This document shows positions 10,891-19,909 of a DNA stretch of 64,000 nucleotides, piece by piece. The DNA comes from Algoriphagus resistens (GTDB lineage: Bacteria; Bacteroidota; Bacteroidia; Cytophagales; Cyclobacteriaceae), in assembly GCF_001442615.1 (NCBI RefSeq), contig NZ_LMXN01000006.1:282893-346892 (forward strand), read 5' to 3'. The position numbers and the translations under genes are program-made. Under the pieces are notes generated by a model. It worked only from the letters and a program-made list of their open reading frames with translations, did no database searches and was not told the origin of the DNA. Numbering within the stretch: position 1 is the stretch's first letter; every line of letters begins with the position of its first letter.

Positions 10891-12081
10891 ATGAATAACC
10901 GTCAGCTTTTTCTCCAACATTTAGCTCAAACTACAGATTTCCCTTTGATGATAGAAGTGGAAAAAGCGGAGGGAATCTATCTTTACGGTCCGAAAGGAGA
11001 GAAATACATCGATCTGATCTCGGGAATCGGAGTGAGTAATGTAGGCCATAGACATCCAAAGGTCTTGAATGCTATTCAAGGGCAACTGGATAAATACCTT
11101 CATCTGATGGTCTATGGAGAATACGTCCAAAGTCCACAGGCCCGGTTAGCCAAAGCAATTTGCGATACATTACCTGAATCACTTGACAATGCTTACTTAG
11201 TAAACAGTGGCAGTGAAGCTGTAGAAGGTGCATTAAAACTAGCTAAAAGATATACCGGAAAACCAAACTTGGTTTCATGCGTGAATGCATATCACGGAAG
11301 CTCACATGGAGCTTTGAGTGTCGGTGGAAATGAGATTTTCAAACAAGCCTATCGTCCATTACTGCCGGGAGTGAGTCATATCATGTATGGGGAGTTTTCA
11401 GACTTGGCAACTATCAATTCAGCTACTGCAGCTATACTAATCGAGACCATACAGGGCGAAGCTGGAATACGTGTTGCCACAAAGGAATATTTCCAGGCTT
11501 TGCGCAAGCGGTGCGACGAAACCGGAACGCTGTTGATTTTGGACGAGGTCCAGTGTGGATTTGGACGGACAGGGAAATTCTGGGCATTCGAGCATTTTGG
11601 AATTGTTCCGGATATCGTGGTGTGCGCCAAGGGAATGGGTGGAGGTATGCCAATCGGCGCATTCATCGCCAATAAAGAAGTAATGGGTGCATTCAAAAAT
11701 AACCCCATTCTTGGCCACATAACCACTTTTGGGGGGCATCCTGTAAGCTCAGCAGCTTCTCTTGCCACCATACAGGTACTACAAGAAGAGAAACTGATAG
11801 AAGAAGTAGATAAAAAAGCCAATTTATTCAAAACACTTTTAGTACATCCAAAAATCAGAAGCATTAGAAATAAAGGATTGCTGATGGCCGTGGAGTTCGA
11901 ATCTTTCAATGCCCTAAAGCCAATCATTGATTCAGCAATTAAACTCGGCGTGATCACAGATTGGTTTTTATTCTGCGACGATTCAATGCGGATCGCCCCT
12001 CCCCTAACGATCAGTATCGAGCAAATTCATAATGCATGCGCAGTGATTCTACAGGCTATAGAAACGGTTGATCGTAAGTAA
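10891..12081 (+). CDS. Class III PLP aminotransferase (acetylornithine/4-aminobutyrate type)
   Basis: Fold-type I, class III aminotransferase of 396 residues. It shows the phosphate-binding NSGSEAVEGALKLAKRYTG (about 105-123), the PLP-aspartate block LLILDEVQCGFGRTGKFWA (about 214-232) and the Schiff-base lysine in VCAKGMGGGMPIGAF (Lys247). The family covers acetylornithine, ornithine, GABA and lysine aminotransferases. No arginine or other pathway gene adjoins it, so the substrate is not assigned. It is probably cotranscribed with the upstream methyltransferase gene. Confidence 0.9.
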   Translation: MNNRQLFLQHLAQTTDFPLMIEVEKAEGIYLYGPKGEKYIDLISGIGVSNVGHRHPKVLNAIQGQLDKYLHLMVYGEYVQSPQARLAKAICDTLPESLDNAYLVNSGSEAVEGALKLAKRYTGKPNLVSCVNAYHGSSHGALSVGGNEIFKQAYRPLLPGVSHIMYGEFSDLATINSATAAILIETIQGEAGIRVATKEYFQALRKRCDETGTLLILDEVQCGFGRTGKFWAFEHFGIVPDIVVCAKGMGGGMPIGAFIANKEVMGAFKNNPILGHITTFGGHPVSSAASLATIQVLQEEKLIEEVDKKANLFKTLLVHPKIRSIRNKGLLMAVEFESFNALKPIIDSAIKLGVITDWFLFCDDSMRIAPPLTISIEQIHNACAVILQAIETVDRK

Positions 12082-12150
12082 ACCTTCTCATTTTTTTGAT
12101 AGTCAGAAACTTCTTTTCTTCCCATTGAGTTAAAATACAAAGTGAATTCC

Positions 12151-12570
12151 ATGAAAAATCAAGAAAAGAAGAACTATCCTATTGAGAAATCTGAAGACGA
12201 ATACCGCAAGGAACTGGATGCTGATTCCTACCGTGTATTAAGAGAAAAAGGAACTGAAAGAGCCTTCTCAGGGGAATACTATCTGAATAAGGCAACAGGA
12301 ATCTATGAATGCAAAGCCTGTGGAAATGAGATTTTTCACTCTTCAAAAAAGTATGACAGCGGCTGTGGATGGCCAAGTTTCACCGAGCCGGTAAACCCAG
12401 ATGCAATCGAGGTGCACATGGACTATTCACATGGTATGATCCGGGAAGAAATTTTATGCTCCAGTTGTGGCTCGCATTTGGGACATCGCTTTCCAGATGG
12501 GCCGACTGACCAAGGTGGCATCAGATATTGCATTAATTCTGTAAGCCTGGACTTTAAAAACGGTCAATAA
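12151..12570 (+). CDS. msrB: Peptide-methionine (R)-S-oxide reductase
   Basis: MsrB reduces the R epimer of methionine sulfoxide in proteins. From ATG 12151 the zinc site is C54-x-x-C57 and C103-x-x-C106, the fold motif GCGWPSF lies at 71-77, and the catalytic cysteine is C127 in GGIRYCINS. There is no signal peptide, so it is cytoplasmic. An in-frame GTG at 12142 would add three residues. No msrA gene is in the window. A strong terminator follows about 75 nt after the stop. Confidence 0.95.
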   Translation: MKNQEKKNYPIEKSEDEYRKELDADSYRVLREKGTERAFSGEYYLNKATGIYECKACGNEIFHSSKKYDSGCGWPSFTEPVNPDAIEVHMDYSHGMIREEILCSSCGSHLGHRFPDGPTDQGGIRYCINSVSLDFKNGQ

Positions 12571-12643
12571 GATTAAACCCTTGAGGTTTTGAATCCTTGG
12601 GAGGTTAGCGGCTATCTGCGGGTACGAGTTATGACTTTCAGAA

Positions 12644-12680
12644 GAAAGCCACTTGGATATGCGGTTCCAAGTGGCTTTTC
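12644..12680. terminator. Bidirectional terminator between msrB and the DUF1080 gene
   Basis: AAAGCCACTTGG (12645-12656) pairs perfectly with CCAAGTGGCTTT (12667-12678) around a 10-nt loop. T or A residues flank both sides, and the hairpin lies between convergent genes. Confidence 0.85.
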
Positions 12681-12715
12681 TACACCGTAGTTCGGATTAA
12701 CTTAAGGTTGAAGGA

Positions 12716-13483
12716 TCAAAGCTCCCTGACCCAGATATTTCTGAACCTTACGGGGTTGCCATGGTCCTGAAGTTTAATCGGTAATTTTTCAGGATGTGCT
12801 TTATAGTTTGGAATCCCGATATATTCGGTAGGTCCTTTTAGGATTACATGATTTTGAACCAATACGCCATTCATCAAGACGGTCACTGTAGCAGGAGAAG
12901 TCAAAATCCCATCTTTGTTAAAACGGGGGGCTTTGAAGATGATATCATAATAATTCCATTCACCGGCCGGTCTTAACGCCATAGCCAAGGGAGGAAATTG
13001 TTTGTAGATACTACCTGCCTGTCCATTTGTATAGGTCTTGCTTTCGTAGCTGTCCAGCACCTGTACTTCGTACATCCCCATCAGGAAAAAGCCTGAGTTA
13101 CCTCTGCCCTGGCCTTCACCTACTATTTCTGTAGGTGCGGACCATTCCACATGATACTGGGCATCACCAAAAGGAAGCTTAGATTGTATATCACCCTTTC
13201 CTTTGGTGACTACCAATTCCCCGTTTTCTATTGTCCATTCAGCTGCACTAGAACCATCTTTTGCACTGACAAATCCATCTAGGTTAGTTCCGTCAAAAAG
13301 CACAATTGCGTCAGAAGGAGGCGCTGTATTATTGGCTCCGGGAGTAACTTTTGGAGGAACTGGCGTGTAAAATTCTGTGGCCTCAGGCCTCATCGCCGGC
13401 GGGGTTTTCTCTTGGGCGACTGCTAAAGAACTTAAAGTCAATGCACTTGCGACAAAGGCCAGTACCGGTATTCTCTTTTTCAT
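12716..13483 (-). CDS. Exported DUF1080 (3-keto-disaccharide hydrolase fold) protein
   Basis: Concanavalin-like jelly-roll protein of the DUF1080 family, common in Bacteroidota and Planctomycetota. Some members cleave 3-keto-glycosides. Residues 1-23 are a signal peptide (MKKRIPVLAFVASALTLSSLAVAQ). The domain begins 'VLFDGTNLDGFVSAKDGSSA' and contains 'WTIENGELVVTKGKGDI', 'GNSGFFLMGMYEVQVLDSY' and the late 'PVRFRNIWVREL', all characteristic. It is alone, convergent with msrB, and no dehydrogenase of the 3-keto pathway is near, so the substrate is open. Confidence 0.88.
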   Translation of the reverse strand: MKKRIPVLAFVASALTLSSLAVAQEKTPPAMRPEATEFYTPVPPKVTPGANNTAPPSDAIVLFDGTNLDGFVSAKDGSSAAEWTIENGELVVTKGKGDIQSKLPFGDAQYHVEWSAPTEIVGEGQGRGNSGFFLMGMYEVQVLDSYESKTYTNGQAGSIYKQFPPLAMALRPAGEWNYYDIIFKAPRFNKDGILTSPATVTVLMNGVLVQNHVILKGPTEYIGIPNYKAHPEKLPIKLQDHGNPVRFRNIWVREL

Positions 13484-13707
13484 AGGTTTGTTATTAAGGG
13501 AAAAGAACTTAGAAGAGGGATAAATTACTCCAATTTGTGCTCAATCAAAAAACCATTGGTGGATTTTTAAACCAAAGCCAAATCCATCCATCTATTTCTG
13601 CGGTTTCTTTAGCTGTCCATACCTTGATAGTTTAGCTAAAACCTGACATGAATGCGCATCTATTCCTAACACTATAAGTCAGCAGGTATCCATCTTCTCA
13701 ATTATTT

Positions 13708-14133
13708 TTAACGGGAATAGGATAAAGTGATTTTGCCGGACAGCTTACCCTTAGGAGTATCCAATGCTATATCTTCAGTAAGGACCAACTCCTTATCTGT
13801 AACTTTAAGCAGTTTATAAATCTCATCACCAAGCACACCTTTAGTGATCAATTGGTTTCCCTTCAGCTCCCATGTTCCTTTTCCATTATCATATTCTCCC
13901 ACCAGCTTTTGGTAAGTTCCGTCTTCACTGAGAATCAATTTACTGGATAGATGCTGGGTGAGCCCTCCGTTGATTGTGACGACCACATCTTCCCCACTGG
14001 TCTTGAGAAATAAATAATCACTTCCTTTCCATGTCCCAATTAGCTTTCCCTCACTGCTTCCAGTACATGAAAACATGATAAGTAAGAGAATAAGTAAGGG
14101 AACTATTCCCCAAGTTCGGTTAACTAGTGTCAT
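13708..14133 (-). CDS. Lipocalin-like lipoprotein
   Basis: A 141-residue predicted lipoprotein. The N-terminal hydrophobic segment ends in a lipobox IMFSC, with lipidated Cys at residue 23, followed by TGSSEGK. The mature part reads as a lipocalin-like beta barrel: the first strand 'LIGTWKGSDYLFL', 'SSKLILSEDGTYQKLVGE', 'GTWELKGNQLITKG' and 'LLKVTDKELVLTED'. Such proteins are common in Bacteroidota and usually of unknown ligand. Single gene, not in an obvious operon. Confidence 0.7.
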   Translation of the reverse strand: MTLVNRTWGIVPLLILLLIMFSCTGSSEGKLIGTWKGSDYLFLKTSGEDVVVTINGGLTQHLSSKLILSEDGTYQKLVGEYDNGKGTWELKGNQLITKGVLGDEIYKLLKVTDKELVLTEDIALDTPKGKLSGKITLSYSR

Positions 14134-14305
14134 ATCAAGTTGATAAAATCTGTTTAATAATATGACTTACCATCAAAAATGACAGGTACACTATAAAGTC
14201 ACAATTACGAAAGAAGAACTGGATTTCCTCTAAGGAGGAATAAGTAAGGGCAAACACAGTTCACTTCAAAATCTGAATGCCTGTATTTTGACAACTTGTG
14301 ACCAA

Positions 14306-14783
14306 GGTGTTCATGGTCACAAACTTATCTTTTTATCTAATGAACCTTTGACGAGAAAACGGTATGAAAGTGTAACGAAGAGGGAGACAAAAGTTGATTG
14401 GGCTATTTTCATAAAGGAATTGGCCGATCAGCATTACCCTGTGGCCAAATAATAAGGCTTGTGATGGATAATCTGGGTACATACAGCCTGTCGCACTATA
14501 TGGATGAAGCTTTTTTGCCACGGGAGGCAACGTGCTATGGGACCGATATGAATTTATTCATACACCGAAGCATGGCAGTTGGCTGAATATGGCGGAACTA
14601 GAGATCAATGTTCAAATTGGACAATGCCTAAACAGGAAAATTGATAAGAGAGAAACAATGAAGCAGGAAATATGAGCTTGGCAGGAAGACAGAAATAACA
14701 AACAGTCAACAATAAATTGGCAGTTCACTACTGATTCGCCAAGGATAAGACTAAAAAGACTTTATCCGACAATTACTAATTGA
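14306..14783 (+). pseudogene. Eroded IS630-family transposase (C-terminal half)
   Basis: Three frames spliced together reproduce the C-terminal half of an IS630 DDE transposase. Frame one (14306-14452) gives NEPLTRKRYESVTKRETK, ending at a stop. Frame two (14452 onward) gives IRLVMDNLGTYSLSHYMDEA. Frame three gives FIHTPKHGSWLNMAELEIN, followed by an in-frame TGA and then STINWQFTTDSPRIRLKRL, ending at TGA 14781-14783. The DN of LVMDN and the E of MAELE are family DDE-region residues. At least two frameshifts and one internal stop make it dead. Terminal inverted repeats and the 5' half were not found. Confidence 0.75.
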
Positions 14784-14922
14784 CATGACACTAGCTTTGA
14801 TTTCATTTATTAAGTTGCTTTTGAGGCAGCTAGAATTATCAAGCTATAGCTCCACTTTTCAAAAGGTCTCTAATAAACCAGTCTTGTACATACATCTGAA
14901 GGAAAAACATAGATCTTAAAGA

Positions 14923-15543
14923 CTACAGGTTTTCCTGTCTGGACCCTTCAAACTTTCCCATCGAAACATGCCCCCGTTGGGTTACCCCTTTACCTAGACA
15001 TACATTGAAAAGCGTTTGAAAAAGAATCCGAATATCCAATAGGAAGTTTAAATTATCTACATACCAAACATCAAGCTTAAGCTTGGTATCCCAGGAAATA
15101 GCATTCCTACCATTAATCTGTGCCCAGCCCGTTACCCCTGGCTTTACTTCATGCCTCCTCACTTGCTCTTCAGAATAAAGTGCTAAATAGTCATCCAGCA
15201 ACGGTCTCGGTCCAACAAGGCTCATATCACCTTTAAGCACATTGATTAGTTGGGGAATTTCATCTAACGAAGTCTTTCTTACCATCCTTCCGAATTCGGT
15301 AATCCGCTCTGTGTCTGACAAAAGTACCCCTTCCTCATTGACAAAGTCTGACATAGTTTTGAATTTCAAAATCTGAAAAGGGGTATTCCCTTTACCTGGC
15401 CGGGTCTGGGCATAAAAAGGATTTCCACCGTGGTGAATGCTTAAAGCAATCAGCAATACCAGGAATACCGGGAGAAGAATTATAAACATTAAAAAAGCCA
15501 GAACTAAATCTATCGCCCTTTTGAGTAAATTACGGTAAATCAC
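14923..15543 (-). CDS. Bacterial sugar transferase (PglC-type phosphoglycosyltransferase)
   Basis: Initiates glycan assembly by moving a sugar-phosphate from a UDP-sugar to undecaprenyl phosphate. The 206-residue short form carries the single re-entrant hydrophobic segment (about 10-33), then the conserved 'FYAQTRPGKGNTPFQILKF', the 'DEIPQLINVLKGDMSLVGPRP' block (Asp-Glu catalytic pair just before IPQL) and 'KPGVTGWAQINGRNAISWD'. GTG 15543 directly abuts the stop of the upstream aminotransferase gene (TAAGTG), so the pair is an operon. The genes resemble pglC/pglE, but an acetyltransferase was not found. Confidence 0.9.
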   Translation of the reverse strand: MIYRNLLKRAIDLVLAFLMFIILLPVFLVLLIALSIHHGGNPFYAQTRPGKGNTPFQILKFKTMSDFVNEEGVLLSDTERITEFGRMVRKTSLDEIPQLINVLKGDMSLVGPRPLLDDYLALYSEEQVRRHEVKPGVTGWAQINGRNAISWDTKLKLDVWYVDNLNFLLDIRILFQTLFNVCLGKGVTQRGHVSMGKFEGSRQENL

Positions 15544-16683
15544 TTATTTGAATGTTTTACTAAGTTCTTCTTGAATTACTGAAACAATCATCTCCTGGTC
15601 TTGCAGTGTTAAATCAACTGAACTGGGTAGGCAAAGTCCATTTTCAAATAGTTTTTCAGCCGTATTTCCACCATAATATGGAGTCATATTGAAAACAGGC
15701 TGCGTATGTAGGGGCTTCCACAGAAACCTGCTTTCAATACCCTTATTCATCAATGCTATTTTCAGTTGATTGTTAGAAAAACCTGTTTTCTCCTTATCCA
15801 CCAAAATAGTGGTCAGCCAATAATTGGACAGTGAATCATTGGACTCACTCTGAAATTCAATTCCAGGGAAATTTTTTAGTAATTTCCGATACCTCTGATT
15901 TACAAGTCTTCTACTTTTTATGCAGCTATCCAATTGTTCAAGCTGGGCAAGTCCTACCGCTGCGGACAGGTTATTCATTTTATAATTATAACCGATTTCC
16001 AGGTGATGGTAGAAAGGCAAGTCCTCTCTGGCCTGAGTGGACAGATGCCTTGCATGCTGTATGAATGAAGTATCGTTCGAAACCAAGGCTCCACCACCAC
16101 CAGAAGTAATAATCTTATTTCCATTAAAGGAAAAAACACCAATTCGTCCAAAAGTCCCGCAATACCTTCCCTGGTATTTGCTACCTATGGCCTCTGCCGC
16201 ATCTTCCAGAACCGGAATATTGTATTTCACAGATAATTCTACTATCTCCTTCATCTTGGCTGGCATTCCAAACAAATGTACTATTACTATAGCTTTTGGC
16301 TTTTTGCCTTTCGCCATCCTGCTAAGAATCGTGTCCTCAAGAAGCTCCGGGCAAATATTCCATGTATCTTTTTCACTGTCTACAAAAATCGGATTCGCTC
16401 CCAGGTATACGATTGGGTTAGCTGACGCACAAAAAGTAAAGGACTGACAAATCACTTCATCATCAGGTCCTACACCCAAAAGCACCATCCCAAGATGTAA
16501 AGCAGAGGTCCCTGAATTAAGCGCGACGGCTTCGTGCGTCTTTAGCCGCTTTGAAAGCTTATTTTCAAAACGATTGATAAATTGACCGAAAGCGGCAATA
16601 TGTCCAGAGTTTAACGCTTGCTGAGCATATAAACTTTCGTTACCGTTAAGCACGGGAAATGAAAGGGGAATCTTAAAGACCAT
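15544..16683 (-). CDS. DegT/DnrJ/EryC1/StrS aminotransferase for nucleotide-sugar synthesis
   Basis: PLP-dependent sugar aminotransferase, 379 residues, of the PglE/LegC group that converts a UDP-4-keto-6-deoxy sugar to a 4-amino sugar. Motifs: 'VALNSGTSALHLGMVLLG' (phosphate binding), 'VLEDAAEAIGSKYQGRYCG' (PLP aspartate) and the Schiff-base lysine in 'FSFNGNKIITSGGGG'. The directly coupled PglC-type transferase suggests the product is the first sugar of a surface glycan or of protein glycosylation. No dehydratase or acetyltransferase partner is in this cluster. Confidence 0.88.
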   Translation of the reverse strand: MVFKIPLSFPVLNGNESLYAQQALNSGHIAAFGQFINRFENKLSKRLKTHEAVALNSGTSALHLGMVLLGVGPDDEVICQSFTFCASANPIVYLGANPIFVDSEKDTWNICPELLEDTILSRMAKGKKPKAIVIVHLFGMPAKMKEIVELSVKYNIPVLEDAAEAIGSKYQGRYCGTFGRIGVFSFNGNKIITSGGGGALVSNDTSFIQHARHLSTQAREDLPFYHHLEIGYNYKMNNLSAAVGLAQLEQLDSCIKSRRLVNQRYRKLLKNFPGIEFQSESNDSLSNYWLTTILVDKEKTGFSNNQLKIALMNKGIESRFLWKPLHTQPVFNMTPYYGGNTAEKLFENGLCLPSSVDLTLQDQEMIVSVIQEELSKTFK

Positions 16684-17293
16684 TCAATATTTTAACTAAG
16701 GCAGTCAAAATATAGTGTAAAAAATCAAACTGCAATATCAAAAACAATAATTCCTTATGCTCCCAAGACTTTTAACTGAACAAAGGATAACGATCAATTA
16801 ACCCGGCCACCTTACTAACCTGATTTATCCGGAAGGATATCAACGCATTATTTTAAACACAAACAACTACTAAACAGATCCTTATAAAAAACTCCTAGTT
16901 CGCATTCATACACTAATTTCACCTGCATACACTAAACAATAAATCTGAGAGTAAATTTTCTGTCCGCTCTCTGTCTGTTGTGTAATTCGTCTTTGTGGCT
17001 GTTTCAATACCTTGATTAAGATACTTGGTCCATAACCTCCTCAAACAGCTATGTAATTAGTCTTCAAGAAACGACTTAAAATCCTGCAATTAAAATGAAA
17101 GGCTTGGGCTAGCAGGTAAAAATTCTCTTTCCCCGTCAGCCTGGCCAAAAATCCTGAGGTATCCCATTTTCTTTTCCCCGATTTTAGGTTGTTCTTTTGT
17201 GGGAGGATCACAAAACACCCGGGGTTTTGGAAACCTTATCCGTTAAAATTAAAAAAGCCTTATTTTCACAACTCAGAAATAATACCCTCACCG
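16684..17293. other. 610-bp intergenic region between divergent genes
   Basis: This AT-rich stretch contains no frame with coding character on either strand. It must carry the promoter for the minus-strand glycan pair and the plus-strand LD-carboxypeptidase gene. A frame open from 17189 into the downstream gene shows no signal-peptide or family similarity in its first 35 codons and is not taken as coding. Confidence 0.4.
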
Positions 17294-18334
17294 ATGCAAA
17301 AACGCGCTTTCCTTAAATCCCTTGGACTTCTTACCGCTTCTTTCCCTTTACTATCCTGGGATTCAGCCCATCCAGCTTATGACCCTAAAGTTCTTTTGCC
17401 GGAGGCGATCAAAAAGGGAGATACAGTGGGCTTGATTTCCCCATCAGCGGCTACAGCAGATAGAATGCAGTTCACCTATGCCAAAGAGGCTTTGGAAGCC
17501 TTGGGATTCAATGTGAGACTGGGTAAAAACCTCATGAATCGCCGGGGGCATCTTGCAGGAACAGATAACGAACGGGCCGGGGATCTAAATGAGATGTTTA
17601 AAGATAAAAATGTGAAAGCAATCGTAAGTATCCGCGGTGGTTCGGGCGCTGCAAGGATTTTGCCTCTGATTGACTATAAGGCAATCTCCAAAAACCCAAA
17701 ACCACTTTTAGGATATTCCGATATCACAGCTTTGCATTGTGCGATTCAGGCGAAAACCGGGTTGATTACTTTCCATGGCCCGATGGGTTCAGGGAGTTGG
17801 AACAGCTTCAATGTGGATCAATTTGAAAAAGTGTTTATTAAGCGGGAAAAAGTCACCTATCAGAATGTACACTCCGAAAGTGATGACCTGGTCGTTAAAT
17901 CAAACCGAATTCAAACACTTAAAGGTGGAAAGGCTGAGGGGAAGATCCTGGGAGGAAATTTAACCGTTTTGACAGCAATCTCAGGTTCTCCTTATTATCC
18001 GGATTTCAAAGATGCCATTCTTTTTATAGAAGATGTGGGAGAAGATCCTTACAAAATGGACCGAATGATGAGCACGCTAAAACTCAACGGAACATTGGAT
18101 CATATCAAAGGTTTTATCTTCGGGCAATGTTCTGACTGCGAGCCAGGCAGTGGATATGGTTCTCTTACTTTGGACCAGGTACTCGATGACTACGTACTTC
18201 CTTTGGGTATCCCCGCATACTCTGGCGCGATGATTGGACATATTTCCAAGCAATTTATCATTCCTGTAGGTGCGAAAGTTGGCATGGATGCGGACAAAGG
18301 AACCATTTCGCTGCTAGAGCCCGTATTTCAATGA
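17294..18334 (+). CDS. Exported LD-carboxypeptidase (peptidase family S66)
   Basis: Serine LD-carboxypeptidase that trims the terminal D-Ala from murein tetrapeptides. From ATG 17294 (346 residues) the N-terminus QKRAFLKSLGLLTASFPLLS looks like a Tat-type signal in which one arginine of the twin pair is lysine. The nucleophile is Ser142 in LLGYSDITALH. The Glu of the triad lies in 'LFIEDVGEDPYKMDRM' and the His in 'GAMIGHISKQ'. Family oxyanion block 'VSIRGGSGAARILPLID' is present. The lipoprotein SGNH gene follows after 13 nt, so both are likely cotranscribed cell-envelope hydrolases. Confidence 0.92.
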   Translation: MQKRAFLKSLGLLTASFPLLSWDSAHPAYDPKVLLPEAIKKGDTVGLISPSAATADRMQFTYAKEALEALGFNVRLGKNLMNRRGHLAGTDNERAGDLNEMFKDKNVKAIVSIRGGSGAARILPLIDYKAISKNPKPLLGYSDITALHCAIQAKTGLITFHGPMGSGSWNSFNVDQFEKVFIKREKVTYQNVHSESDDLVVKSNRIQTLKGGKAEGKILGGNLTVLTAISGSPYYPDFKDAILFIEDVGEDPYKMDRMMSTLKLNGTLDHIKGFIFGQCSDCEPGSGYGSLTLDQVLDDYVLPLGIPAYSGAMIGHISKQFIIPVGAKVGMDADKGTISLLEPVFQ

Positions 18335-18347
18335 TAAATGATTCCTA

Positions 18348-19076
18348 ATGAAATTCACACTTCTCCTATTTGCTATTTTAGGAACCCTTTCCTGCAACAG
18401 TTCAAAGAATATGCTTCCAGACGATACAGATTTACCTATGACAGAGAACCCGACCGATACTTCCGCCCAACTCACCTATTTAGCTCTTGGTGACAGCTAC
18501 ACTATCGGCGAAGGTGTAAGCGATGTCGGACGATATCCGAACCAATTGGTTGCACTATTAAATACCGGAACAGAGAAATCATGGGCTGCTCCAAAAGTAA
18601 TTGCCCAAACTGGCTGGACAGTAGATGAACTGGATAAAGGAATCGACAGAGCAGACATAGAAGGAAATACGTATGATCTGGTGACCCTTTCAATCGGGGT
18701 AAATAACCAATACAGGGGACTTCCTATTGCTATATTTGAAGAGGAATTTGAAAACATGCTACTACGGGCGATCAGCTTTGCTGCTATCAATGCTGACCAC
18801 GTGGTTGTATTATCAATTCCGGATTGGGGAGTCACTCCTTTTGCTGTGCAAAGTGGCAGAGATATAAGCAAGATTGCCGATGAGATCGATGCATATAATC
18901 GTGTTAAAGCAGAACTATGTAAAAGACATGGGGTGACATACATAGATATCACAACTCAATACAGAAGCTTAGGTGCCCAGGCAGATATGCTTGCTGCCGA
19001 TGGATTGCATCCTAGCGCCAAAATGTATGGTCTTTGGGCTGAAAAACTATTTCAACAGGTTAACATGATTTATTAG
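18348..19076 (+). CDS. SGNH/GDSL hydrolase lipoprotein
   Basis: Esterase-fold lipoprotein of 242 residues. The signal ends at GTLSC, followed by a linker, then the block I nucleophile motif LALGDSYTIGEGV, block III 'LSIGVNNQYRG' (Gly/Asn of the oxyanion hole) and block V 'ADGLHPSAKMYGLWA' with the catalytic Asp/His. Substrates may be acyl or acetyl esters of envelope glycans, as suggested by the upstream murein carboxypeptidase, but this is inference. It starts 13 nt after the preceding stop. Confidence 0.88.
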   Translation: MKFTLLLFAILGTLSCNSSKNMLPDDTDLPMTENPTDTSAQLTYLALGDSYTIGEGVSDVGRYPNQLVALLNTGTEKSWAAPKVIAQTGWTVDELDKGIDRADIEGNTYDLVTLSIGVNNQYRGLPIAIFEEEFENMLLRAISFAAINADHVVVLSIPDWGVTPFAVQSGRDISKIADEIDAYNRVKAELCKRHGVTYIDITTQYRSLGAQADMLAADGLHPSAKMYGLWAEKLFQQVNMIY

Positions 19077-19162
19077 ATCCGTTAAGTCTAACTGCAAGCC
19101 GGCAGAAGTAAGAAGACAGACAATCGAAGCCTTGCCTGATAAACACGTTAAATTATATTGAT

Positions 19163-19465
19163 ATGAAACTATCTGAAAAAAACATAAACCGAATAAAGAA
19201 ACTTTGTAAGAAATACAAGGTTAAGACATTTTCGGCATTTGGTTCTGTGGCTCGTGACGATTTTAACGATGATTCTGATATTGACTTTGTTGTAGGTTTT
19301 GAAGAAACCGACCCTTTCAAATACTCAGATTTATATTTTCAACTTAAAGAGAATTTAGAAAATTTACTTCATCGACATATTGACTTAATCGAAGAACGTG
19401 GAATAAAAAATCAAATTTTTAGAAAAGAGCTGGATAGCATTAAAATTCTGATTTATGGACAATAG
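19163..19465 (+). CDS. mntA: MntA-type nucleotidyltransferase antitoxin
   Basis: Minimal nucleotidyltransferase of 100 residues. It carries the complete active-site motif G27-S28-x10-D39-x-D41 (GSVARDDFNDDSDIDFVV). In MntA/HepT modules this enzyme adds AMP units to a tyrosine of the HEPN toxin and so silences it. The gene overlaps the start of the following HEPN reading frame, as in working modules. Here, however, that partner is broken, leaving an intact antitoxin with no functional toxin beside it. Confidence 0.85.
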   Translation: MKLSEKNINRIKKLCKKYKVKTFSAFGSVARDDFNDDSDIDFVVGFEETDPFKYSDLYFQLKENLENLLHRHIDLIEERGIKNQIFRKELDSIKILIYGQ

Positions 19466-19466
19466 A

Positions 19467-19795
19467 ATGAGTGCTTAGTTGGAAGATATTATTAAATCTA
19501 TTGACGAAATATTTGAGTTTCTTCCCGAAAAAAGAGATTTCTTTGAATACCTAAAAGACTTAAAAACCAAAAAGCAGTTGAAAGAAATATTGAAATAATC
19601 GAAGAAGCAATTAACCGAATAGTTAAACATAAAGACTCCGATTTTAAGATAAACAACGCACAAAAGATAATTGGGACTCGAAATAGAATTGCTCACGAAT
19701 AGGATAGCATTTCTGACGAGGTTATTTGGACGATAATAATACGAGAGCTACCTGAATTGAAAAAAGAAATCCAAAGCATAGTGGAAAAGCACTAG
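19467..19795 (+). pseudogene. hepT: HepT-type HEPN toxin, inactivated
   Basis: Reading across breaks gives a HEPN ribonuclease of the HepT family: LEDIIKSIDEIFEFLPEKR, then after a frameshift near 19572 'VERNIEIIEEAINRIVKHK' and IIGTRNRIAHE. Three lesions are visible: TAG at 19476-19478 as the fourth codon, the frameshift, and TAG at 19700-19702. The last stop replaces the Tyr of the R-x4-H-x-Y catalytic motif (RNRIAHE-stop), the residue modified by MntA in the characterised system. The frame then continues intact to a normal stop at 19793-19795. It is immediately downstream of mntA. Confidence 0.85.
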
Positions 19796-19819
19796 CCACA
19801 GTCAAGTAACCTGAAGTGA

Positions 19820-19886
19820 TGAAATCGAGCATGTCGAAAACGACACACACCGGGATGATTATAATGCATGCGAGATTCCATATAGC
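19820..19886 (+). repeat. Dispersed 68-bp repeat, copy A
   Basis: One of three copies. Conserved elements in order: TGAAATCGAG-ATG, a small hairpin (here GTCG-AAAA-CGAC at 19833-19844), CACACACCGG, GATTATAATGCAT, GCGAGATTCCATAT. Copy A differs from the others in the hairpin arms and at its 3' end. It ends 23 nt before ATG 19910 of the DUF4377-META lipoprotein gene, near where its promoter or leader should be. Confidence 0.85.
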
Positions 19887-19909
19887 ATTTGAAAAACTAG
19901 TATAAAAAG

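Noticed and set aside
17189..17293. N-terminal extension of the LD-carboxypeptidase
   Set aside because: The 35 extra residues lack signal-peptide features, and the Tat-like signal begins at ATG 17294.
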